This document shows positions 55,056 to 64,000 of a stretch of 64,000 nt of DNA, piece by piece. Location: assembly GCA_032718865.1 (NCBI GenBank), contig JALUTQ010000040.1, positions 1,178,001-1,242,000 of the forward strand. Direction: 5' to 3'. Source of the DNA: Tilletia caries. Taxonomy: Eukaryota > Basidiomycota > Exobasidiomycetes > Tilletiales > Tilletiaceae. Position 1 is the first letter of the stretch, and each line of letters begins with the position of its first letter. Under the pieces are notes generated by a model. The model ran no database searches. It was not told where the DNA came from and was given only the letters and a program-made list of their open reading frames with translations. The position numbers and the translations under genes were made by a program.

Positions 55056-56495
55056 ATGGCGGATCAGCAGCAGGATCAGCAGCGAGAGAAGGACGCGCCG
55101 CCGGACGTGCAGCAGCAGGCGAGGTCGTCGCAGCCATTGGCGTCCCTGGCCGTGTCCACCGCGTCCGGCCCAGCTTCGGCCATCCTCCAGCGGCCAGGTC
55201 TGGCTCACACCACCTCCTACAACTCCCAGCTCGACGTCCTTCTCCGCGGCGCCGCGCTTCAGGTTCAAGACCGCGCTTTGGTGGCCGACCACAGACGCAG
55301 GAAACGATCGGAGACTAGCACGGCTGCCCATGAAGATAGCAGCACGGATGACGATCACGACCACGACAGGGAGGACGATGACGATGACTCCGAGTCAGAC
55401 GCCAGCGATGCTCTGTATCCAGAGTACGGATCGGACGCTGCTCATACCGAAGCACTAGCACGGAGCAAGAAACACGGCGATAACGCTGGCGACGATGACG
55501 AGGACGATCTCTCCAGCGTCACCAGTGCCGATACCGCCACCACCGCAGGAGGCCCCGTCCTTGGCTTTGACCCAGCCCTCACCGCATCTACTTCCACCTC
55601 GGGTCCAGGAAGCGGCGGGCCCCTCCGAACTCGCATCGTGCCAAACCTCAGCATCGCCTCTGAGAGTGCTGCCATGACCGGCGCGTCTGGGCCCAACAAC
55701 GGACGCGAGCCAGCCGAGGACGACCAACTCGACACTCCAACGCTGAATCGCCCCCACAACGATCGCCTCGAACGCGGTCCTGTACGCAGCTGGAGTGGCA
55801 GTCTCGCTCCAGAAGGTGTAGCCGATCGCGCGCTGGAAGAAGCCGCCACGTTGTATGCCCTCGTATCTGCCCCCTCCACCACATCTCTCACCCGCCGACG
55901 ACCTCGGTATCGAACGATGAGCACGGCCACCCTGAGGAACTCGGGGACGAAAGGGCCTGCTACTGCTCTTCCGGCGGTGCATGCTACGACGCCGACCCGG
56001 GAGTCTCCGAACAGTCCGCTTCGTGTGCAGCCGATGATTCCTGGAAGCGGTCCGATGAATACGCGTGAGTACGCTCTCGTTTCTGTGCTGTCAGCCGTCT
56101 CCCCCTTTCCCTCCCCTCGCTCCCTTATCCTGTCTCGCGGTTGGGCTCTTTATACGCGCGTACATATCATGGGCCCCGATCGGAAGCGCAGTCATGGTGC
56201 AGAAGTACCCGGGTGCCAGCCGCCAATCGCCATGTCAGCATGTCAGACGCGGTCCTTTTCTTACCGCGCTCTCGATGCTGGAAAGCGCACGGAACTTTGC
56301 TCAGTTCAAAGGCGACTTCCATATCTTGGAAAGGTCCCACTCGGAAGACCCACTCCGCCCAAGTTGTCGGTTCTTGATTACGTTAGCACTGTAGCACATG
56401 GTCATTCGAATCGGGCAGTCGGCACTCGCCTTCCGAAACGACTATCCCCAGCGATACCGCCCCGATACGACCGACCAACAACTCGGCGGCCTTAG
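55056..56495 (+). CDS. Unidentified acidic, Ser-rich protein
   Basis: An open frame of 479 residues if unspliced. The N-terminus is Gln-rich (MADQQQDQQREKDAPPDVQQ). A short ordered-looking stretch (TTSYNSQLDVLLRGAALQV) is followed by long Asp/Glu/Ser runs and a basic RRRPRYRTMSTATLRNSG patch. A good splice donor (GTGAGT, 56065) suggests the last 140 residues are intron and later exon sequence in another arrangement, so the C-terminus is unsure. No domain is recognised; it is predicted disordered. It ends 394 bp before ATG26 on the same strand. It could be a truncated gene or, less likely, an upstream exon of ATG26. Confidence 0.45.
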   Translation: MADQQQDQQREKDAPPDVQQQARSSQPLASLAVSTASGPASAILQRPGLAHTTSYNSQLDVLLRGAALQVQDRALVADHRRRKRSETSTAAHEDSSTDDDHDHDREDDDDDSESDASDALYPEYGSDAAHTEALARSKKHGDNAGDDDEDDLSSVTSADTATTAGGPVLGFDPALTASTSTSGPGSGGPLRTRIVPNLSIASESAAMTGASGPNNGREPAEDDQLDTPTLNRPHNDRLERGPVRSWSGSLAPEGVADRALEEAATLYALVSAPSTTSLTRRRPRYRTMSTATLRNSGTKGPATALPAVHATTPTRESPNSPLRVQPMIPGSGPMNTREYALVSVLSAVSPFPSPRSLILSRGWALYTRVHIMGPDRKRSHGAEVPGCQPPIAMSACQTRSFSYRALDAGKRTELCSVQRRLPYLGKVPLGRPTPPKLSVLDYVSTVAHGHSNRAVGTRLPKRLSPAIPPRYDRPTTRRP

Positions 56496-56889
56496 TCCTT
56501 ACGTAGACAACTTCCCGAACCCTGCACTTCGCACTTCGCACGCGGGCCGGGCAGCGCTCCGCAGACTTCGTTACCGGCAGTCGGTCAGTTGCTACTACAC
56601 ACTGAGCTGAGCTCAGGGACGCTGGAGGTGTGATGGTCCGCCGGAGTCCGGACCGCGTCAACTGGCTCGCACCAGTCATCATTCATTGATTTTCGACACT
56701 TCAGATTGCGTCCCACGCAGACATCATGTTCCTGACACAGCTCGCACCTGGTTGCAGCGAAAGTTCGAGCTCTCGACTTGAAAAGGATCACTACTTTGCC
56801 CGTCGCTGTCCACTTTCCCTTCTTCCTCTTCTCCTCCTTCCCTTCTCCTCCCTGACCGAACCGCAGAATCATCGACTTAGCTGCTGACC
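56496..56889. other. Upstream region of ATG26
   Basis: 394 bp ending in a pyrimidine-rich leader (56812-56860) just before the ATG26 start. No other feature is seen. Confidence 0.5.
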
Positions 56890-59800
56890 ATGAAGCTCTC
56901 AACTCTTTCCCGCTTCCTTCTCCCACACCATCGCGACCAATCGCACTCCTCGATCGATACGACCGCCGTGCCATCCGAATCCGCATCTCGCCCTTCGACC
57001 GCTCATCGTGACTCGCCGCCGGACCCGACCTCCTTGCCAACTATCATCCCGGTCGCTCCGAAATTGAGCACGACGGTTTCCTCACCGCCCACCTTCGACG
57101 TGGTCCCGGATCCGAACCCATACTTTGCACCTGGCACCCTGACGACTCATCACTGGATCTCCGCCACGGCTGCACTGTCGACTGTTGATCGTGATACCTT
57201 GGCCACGATTCCTGACGCCGACGACGAATCTGATGACGATGACACTTCTACGCATTCCGATTCCGATTCGGATCCTGACATCTTGACGCTGCGTCCTGCC
57301 GGTGTGCTCAATACTGTCCCATCGGTGGCGCAACTCACGCCTTCGCCGAACAATCTCCTGATTCGACCATATCTGTCCCGCACCACATCAAATCAAACGG
57401 CTTCTCCACTGACACCGAATTCTTCAACCGTGTTCGAATTGTACGATTCCCATCTGCACCTGGATTCGCCTCACATCCAATCTGGTGCCGATACTGGATC
57501 AACTGGCGGTGTGGATGTTCCGCAATCCTTTGGTTTGCGCTGGACAAATTCACCTCCGGTTTCCACCCCGGACGAATATTTTTCGGCCGATATCCCTGAA
57601 TCTACAGCCGACGGCAAGTGGGATCCGAGTAGTTCTCCATCTTTCCCACCATCGGCCAACGCGGCGCGTCATCCCGCGCACTCACATGCGCATCTCGACT
57701 CCCCCTCATCCCACTCTGCAAATTTGCAACGCGGACGAGGCGATCCTGCCGAACACGCGTCTCACCCACATTACCGCGGACTGAGTCTCCTTGACGAGGA
57801 CGACCAACTCGCTACGCATCTGGACGCGACGGCTTTGGACACGCTCGCAGACGCTGGCGAGGAGGAGGAGGAGGATTTGCGTGCCGAGCGGCAACGGAGG
57901 CGGACGACGTCCTTATTGCATCCTGAAGATGCACCGTCGAAGACTTCTCTGGATACTCCGGGCTCGCAGCCCAGCGCTGCCAAGGCGGCCCAGGGCAAGA
58001 AGAGTGCGCAGGCGGGAACCGATACGGAAGGCGCTGATAAGGACGCCACCACCACCACGCGCGTGAAACCGGAACCGAGCCGGGGCGATACCGACGCGAC
58101 GGTACGATCTGGCTCGTCGCTCGATGACGACGACGCGGCGTTCTTGGCAGCAGTTAACCAGCGCTTGGATCCTGCCGCGAAGTTGCGCGCGTTGCGGGAG
58201 GAATTCGGCCCAAGTCGCGTTCGCTACTCTTCTGCTACGAAGAGTAATGATGCTGATGCCGGCGAGGAAGAGGATGAAGAGGAGGAGGTCTTCATTGGCT
58301 CGGCTACGTCTGTGCTGTTCAGGACGGTCCTGATCCGAGGCAGCCTCATTGTGACGAATCATCGCGTGTGCTTCTTCGCGATGCTACCCCCGCCTTTGGG
58401 CACGACTGCCAGTGCGCAACCATCTCCTGCCGGCTCGCTCCCTAGCGCAAGCGACACCGGCGCCCGCAGTGGGTTCCTCCAGCCCGGAAACGGGGCCAGT
58501 GGCGCACAAGGTCAACAACCCTCCACGCCCGGGATCCCGACCGACCCGGCGCTTTCGAATCCGATTCTCATCAAGGGCCCCGCGACGCTCCACCGGACAG
58601 GCTGGCGCCGCAAGCGTCGGTGCTGGTTCGAGCTGCGGGCGAATGAGTTCTGTGCGTACCCTTCGAGCGAGCAACTTTATCAGCCAATCGGGAGCATTCG
58701 ACTGCAGGACATTGAGGAGATCTTTCCGGCGGATTTCAAGCGGGTGACGTGGTTGAGTGTTAAGGTCGTCGGGCAGAAGACGGCGAGTTTGGAGTTCAAC
58801 ACGGAGGCAGCGTGAGTCATTTTTGATCATTATTGAAAATCAGCCAGAAATGCTGATTCTAACTTCCACCCCTTTGCGTTTTCTAGATGTTTGGCGTGGC
58901 GCCGCGAGCTGGAAGCGGCGCTTTGGGCGTACCGGAACTCTTCCGACAAGGTCCGGATTTCCATCCCTCTTGCACGTATCGCTGGAGTAGAGAGGATTGG
59001 AATGCTCCACTTCGCGATAACCAGCACCATCCGCGTCTTCGACCACGAGCCGACAAACGGCAAAGGCCGGGACGCTACTAGAACCAGCAAGACACGAGAT
59101 GTCTCTTTCGGTCTGATGAAGCGGAATGCTGCCCTCATGGACAAGCTGTTGGTGCAGGTTCAAGGTCTCGCCAAGTGGCGGGATGAGCTAGGGTTTGAGG
59201 AGGCGATGCGGAGAACGCCGGTGCCGATCATTGAGGTGGAGGGAAGTCGCATGCAAGATGAACACGATGATGACAATACCGACGAAGGGGACAAGCCATC
59301 GGACAAATCAGCAACTAGCGGCGCCGGCATCGTGGACGGCTCTCAGAAAGCTCCGGCTGCTGCTACGTCCTCGACAACGTCAAGCGCAGCGATGGAGAAG
59401 ACATCAAGCGAAAGCTCGGTCAAGTCTTCTAACGAAACTCCTGAGGAGGCTGCTGCTCGGACTAAGCAGCTGACTCGGGCGCAGCAATTCATCGACCAGT
59501 TCGTGCTCAAGGCTCGACCGGAGGAAATGACGCTGTACAAAGCTGACATCGTACGGACGATACCCTCGGCGGGCACACTCGCGGTCAGCACGCACTTCCT
59601 CTGCTTCTGGCGTCGTCGACTGGGCTCGCTTCCGGACATCCGTCTCAAGATTCCCGTCTCGGACTTGGTCGGGGCCAGCACGAGCCGGGCGTTCCGCTGG
59701 CATGTCTGGGGACTGAGTCTGCACATCCGCGGCCATGCCGATCTGCCGTTCGAGTTCCATGATCAGTCGTTGCGGGATCGAGCGCTGGAGCAGATCGAGG

Positions 59801-62800
59801 CGCTCATACAGACGATCGAGAAGGATAAGCAGGCGAAGACTGAGGCGGAGGCGGGTGACCGGCAGGTTGGAGCTCGGGGTACGGCTGATGCGGGCGATAT
59901 CTCTTCGAGACGGGCATCGGAGGGACCGGCTCTGCCTCTGGTCGCCTCTGAGACGGCGGCCTCTTCCGGCGCGGGCAGGCATCCGCAACGGCAAGATTCT
60001 GAAATGGCCCGTTCTACATTCATGGACGACAACCAGGACGATGAAGTTCTGCTGGACCGAGCGGTGATCAACTACATACCGAAGATGATCAATGAGCCGC
60101 CGGAGCACATGCTGAAGGTGCCGCCGATGAATATCTTCTGTTTGACGATTGGATCCCGAGGTGATGTGCAGCCGTACATCTCGCTTGGCAAAGCTTTGCA
60201 GGGACATGGTCATCGAGTCACCATTGTGTCTCATCCGGAATGTGAGTTTTTCTGTTGCTTCAGAAGCATCTGTCCTTACGTGCAGCAGCATGTGCTTTGA
60301 CTAACCTTCTTTTCTGTTCTTTTCTTGTTGCCAGATGAGGACTGGGTTCGGGGACACGGAATTGATTATCGGCCTGTCGGAGGAGATCCAGGCAAGCTTA
60401 TGCAACTCTCCGTCGAGCATCGAATCCTGTCGCCGTCCTTCTTCCGCGAGTCGATTGGCAAGTTCCGGGACTGGCTCGACGAGCTTTTGCGGGAGTCGTG
60501 GGAGCAGTGTCAGGGCGCTGATCTGCTGATTGAGTCACCCTCGACGATGTCGGGCATCCACGTAGCGGAGGGTCTTGGCATTCCCTACTTCCGCGCTTTC
60601 ACGATGCCGTGGACGCCGACGAGTGCGTACCCGCAAGCCTTTTCGGTTCCGCCGTTCGAGATGGGACCGAGCTACAATGCGCTGTCGTACGCCCTGTTCG
60701 ACTCCATCATGTGGCGAGCGACGTCCGGCCAGATCAATCGCTGGCGCAAACATATGATGGGTCTCAAGGCGACCGACTCGAGCGAGCTCGCGATCAACCA
60801 GGTGCCGTTCATATATAACTTCAGCGAGGCCGTCGTACCATTCCCGAACGACTGGGGCTCCCGGATCTGCATCAGTGGGTACTGGTTCCTCGATACGGGA
60901 TCGGGAGAGTGGGACCCGCCGGAGGATCTGGTTGCTTTCCTCGACAAGGCTCGGGACGACGACAAGAAGGTTGCATACATCGGATTTGGCAGTATCACGG
61001 TACCAGACCCCGTGGCTCTGACCAAGAACATCTACGCGGCGGTCAAGGCGGCAGGGGTGCGTGCTGTCGTCAGTAAAGGCTGGTCGGCCCGGATGTACAA
61101 GGGCAAGGGAAAGGACGAAGAACCGGTGCCGCCGGAGTGTTACGTCGTGGATTCGATCCCTCACGACTGGCTCTTCCCACGGATCGACATTGCCATGCAT
61201 CACGGTGGAGCGGGCACGACGGGAGCGTCGCTCCGTGCCGGACTGGTCACGCTGATCAAGCCCTTCTTCGGCGATCAGTACATGTGGGCACTTCGGGTGC
61301 AAAAGCTCGGCGCCGGTGCCCGCGTCGGCGGGCTGGACTCACACGATATTTCGGATGCTCTCAAGAAGGCAGCGGAAGATCGTGTTATGGTCGAGAAGGC
61401 TCAGGAGGTCGGCCGCAAGATCCGATCTGAGAACGGACCGCACGTTGCGATTTCGTTCATCTACCAGAACCTCAATGTTGCACAGCGGACTCGGCATGAG
61501 CGGGTTCCCACCCGGTCGTGGACGGCCAATCTGATTCGCACCGACACGGCGGCGTCCGGAGCTCAGTCCGAGCACGAGGACGTACTCTCGGATGAGGGCG
61601 ATGGTGGCGAGGAGAAGGTGGCTTCACAGCGGCGTCGGAGTTTGAAGATGGTCAAGTCGCCGTTCACGAGTAGCAGCACTGGACGGCTGTCCCGGGCCTC
61701 TGTCACGACTCCTGGCTCCACTACCACCAAGGGTACCCTTCCGACGTCTCCGCCAGCCACCGATGGGCCCACGCTCGGTGAGAATGAGGACCCCAAGGTC
61801 GGCCATTCGCTGACGAAGAGCAGCAGTACGTTTGCGCGGTTGCAGACGTTGCCTTCGATCTCCATGCCCACCATCCCGATTCCGAATGTGATCAAGGATC
61901 TGGTCGGCGCGGACAGTGTCAAATCGCCGGGCGAGGCGAGCAATGCGACTAAGTCAACGTTGGGCACGGACACCGATGCCTCAGCCTCAGGGGCCAAGGC
62001 CTCTTCTAAGCCAGTTCCTTCGGCGAGCAAGACGGAAGATTCGCCCAAGAAGCCGTCGCCACGGACGTACAAGGGTCTGAAGGCTGAAGACCGTCGCCGG
62101 GCGGAGCTGATGGCCGCTCGAATGAAACAGGAGCTCGAGAATGGGGCCACTTCCTTCGAGGCAGCGCAACGGCAGGCCAAGCTGGCCGCTGTGGACGCGG
62201 CGGAGCGTGTTCGTGCCGCGGATGCTGAGGCTGAGAAGGAGAAGGAGGAGAAGGAGCGTAAAGCGCGGACGAAGAGCAGTCATGGGCTGTCTTCGTTTGT
62301 GACGCATCCTGGGCGGAAGAGCATCGACCTCTCTGGTATCTGGCCGAGTGTGACCAACGGCATTGGGGTTGGGGCGTCGTCGTCGTCGTCTAATCCTGCT
62401 GCGGCGTCAGCGTCGGAGAGCACCGACTCGGGCTCGGCTAGCTCCAAGGACAGGACGGTGTCGGCACGCACTGCCAAAGGTGCTGCGAAATCGCCTCTTT
62501 CTACTCCTACCATTCCGGTCGCCGAACTCGAGGGTGAAGGGCGGCCTGCCGGATTGGAACGGCGGGCGACAGACGGTTCGAAGATCACGGATGGTACCAA
62601 GCCCAGCCGACGGCTCAGCCTTCGAGCTGTAGCCCGCGGCTGCCGGTCGTCGGCATCGACCGCGAAGACGAGCTTGGACGTCAACCGGGATGCCACGATC
62701 ATGGCCGTGGCACACTCGGCACCTGTGACTCCTGCACCCCCGACGCCCGCTTCTTTCGATGGACTGGAACTGGCGACACCGCCGGTGGGATCCGTGGACA

Positions 62801-62922
62801 GTAGTGCGAAGACACTTCGGCCTACGGATGGAGCTGGTGCGGTGAAGCCGATTGGGGGCGAAGAGGGGCCCTTGGGAGAACCGCTTACGATGGTGGAGAG
62901 TCCGATGCCGATCGATCGTTGA
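56890..62922 (+). CDS. ATG26: Sterol 3-beta-glucosyltransferase (ATG26/UGT51)
   Basis: Three exons (56890-58811, 58887-60241, 60335-62922) give 1,954 residues. A disordered, acidic N-terminus runs to about 420. Then come a GRAM domain (FGPSRVRYSS, LIVTNHRVCFFA; about 423-497), a PH domain (KGPATLHRTGWRRKRRCWFE to WRRELEAALW; about 561-665), a second GRAM (ARPEEMTLYKADIVRTIPSA; about 844-950) and the glycosyltransferase (MNIFCLTIGSRGDVQPYISL from about 1057; donor-binding HHGGAGTTGASLRAG near 1381). The enzyme moves glucose from UDP-glucose to ergosterol at membranes; in some yeasts it is needed for pexophagy. The order GRAM-PH-GRAM-GT is diagnostic. The tail after about 1480 is a Ser/Ala-rich extension of about 470 residues with a short coiled coil (AEAEKEKEEKERKA), longer than usual. 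Confidence 0.93.
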
Positions 62923-63467
62923 GTGGAAGGGGCAGTCGGCCCAGCTTTCTTGTACCTTAGACGATGTCCTCCCCAGCCATATTACTTCTACCTAAATCCC
63001 GCATCTGTCTTTCTTGCCCTCGTCCCCTACCTCTGGAATCAATTCTGTACCGCCTTTGCTGCTGTCCCTGTGTGTGTGTGTGTGTGTGTTCTTGGTGTCT
63101 GTTCGGTGAGGAGTGTCAAAGGAGAGGGAGAGAAGGGGAGCGAGCATGGTCCGCTTCCTTCCCTGTCAGATCACTCGCATCCGTCTTGCAGTGACCTCCA
63201 ACGACGCGGACGACGGACGACTGCTCGACGACGACAGCAGCAGGCTCTCCAGGCGCGATTCAAGGCGGAAGGACCAGGCTGACTCCTTTGCTTTCCCCCC
63301 TTCTGCTTCTCTCTCTCTCACTCTGCCCCGTCTCAATCCCAATTGATCGTCTTGCTCGCAGATCGTGTGCTTCATTTGCCCACTACCTTCCCATCCCTCC
63401 CCATCTGGACAGCATCAAGGCGCATCAAGACACGTGCATCGAGAACCCCCCCGTCCCCCTCTCCCAA
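62923..63467. other. Gap between ATG26 and the last gene
   Basis: 545 bp with a (TG)10 microsatellite at 63069-63088 and pyrimidine-rich sequence before the next start codon. No gene is seen. Confidence 0.5.
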
Positions 63468-64000
63468 ATGGTGGCCGACGACAGGAACAACGCGCCCGCG
63501 TTGGACGCCCAAGACGCGTCCTCATCGTCGAATCTCCCCGGCGCGTCGGGTGGGGCCAACACGAGTGCCGATATCAGCATGGACGATGCCGACACTTCGG
63601 CCACATCTCTCGCGCAACGCGTCCTCGTCCGGAATGCGGAAGGAGAAGCGGCTGCTGCTGCTGCCTCGTCTTCAGCCAAGGCGATGGGTGGTGGGGGCCC
63701 CTCTGCGAACGGCGGAGCTGCTGCTGCTGCTGCTGTCGCTGGAAGCAGACGCGTCTCATCAAGGAATTCACCCGCTCCACGACGGCCCGGCGCGGTTGCG
63801 TGGAAGGATCTCACTGCGTCCTTCAGGCTCGGCCCAGGCGCGTCGGTCCAGAGTGCGCCTGCTCCGAACGTCACGACTGCCGCTGGTCCTGTGATGACCA
63901 CCGTTGTTGCCCCGGCCGCAGCGTCTGCTCTCGACTCCTTTGCATCGGCTAGAGCACCCCGCGCCGAAAATCCAAACACAACGACAACCTCCTCCTCCTC
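63468..64000 (+). CDS. N-terminal part of an unidentified protein, cut by the window edge
   Basis: An open frame from ATG 63468 runs 177 codons off the window end without a stop. The sequence is low complexity: Ala, Ser and Gly runs (encoded partly by GCT repeats at 63645-63662 and 63717-63734), with one more ordered patch, GAVAWKDLTASFRLGPGASV. This looks like a disordered N-terminus of a larger regulatory protein. A pyrimidine-rich leader directly before the ATG supports the start. No family can be named. Confidence 0.55.
   Translation, partial: MVADDRNNAPALDAQDASSSSNLPGASGGANTSADISMDDADTSATSLAQRVLVRNAEGEAAAAAASSSAKAMGGGGPSANGGAAAAAAVAGSRRVSSRNSPAPRRPGAVAWKDLTASFRLGPGASVQSAPAPNVTTAAGPVMTTVVAPAAASALDSFASARAPRAENPNTTTTSSS

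Noticed and set aside
1..64000. CRISPR arrays, operons or bacterial-type ribosome sites
   Set aside because: The window is eukaryotic; the short tandem repeats lack spacer-repeat regularity.

Overview
The window is nuclear DNA of a basidiomycete fungus. Genes carry short spliceosomal introns (mostly 60-100 nt, GTGAGT-type donors), and several products are fungus-specific. The fatty acid synthase is one fused beta-alpha polypeptide, as known in Ustilago maydis and relatives, which suggests the smut lineage (Ustilaginomycotina). That placement is inference.

Layout. 1-10 kb: two HsbA-type secreted protein genes lie in a 1.5-kb inverted duplication around TTI1 and a THOC5-like gene, followed by mitochondrial ribosomal protein bL35m. 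11-23.3 kb: the fused type I fatty acid synthase, 10 coding exons, 3,914 residues. 24.8-32.6 kb: a LETM1-domain mitochondrial protein, a glutathione S-transferase whose 5' end is split by a 0.7-kb insertion, a conserved hypothetical protein and Mediator kinase CDK8/SSN3. 32.7-47.1 kb: a transposon island with two MITE-like elements, a tRNA-like SINE-type sequence, a decayed DIRS-type tyrosine-recombinase retrotransposon, a MULE transposase and a Crypton gene whose spliced reading frame is intact. 47.5-64 kb: an ABCC transporter, deoxyhypusine hydroxylase, an unidentified acidic/Ser-rich ORF, sterol 3-beta-glucosyltransferase ATG26, and the start of a gene leaving the window.

The housekeeping genes are functionally unrelated (lipid synthesis, mRNA export, PIKK assembly, eIF5A hypusination, transcription). 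Several are divergently paired on short shared promoters: TTI1/THOC5-like, hypothetical/CDK8 and DOHH/unknown. Splice sites were placed by eye from GT-AG signals, frame continuity and family similarity. No database search was possible, so all family calls rest on remembered motifs.
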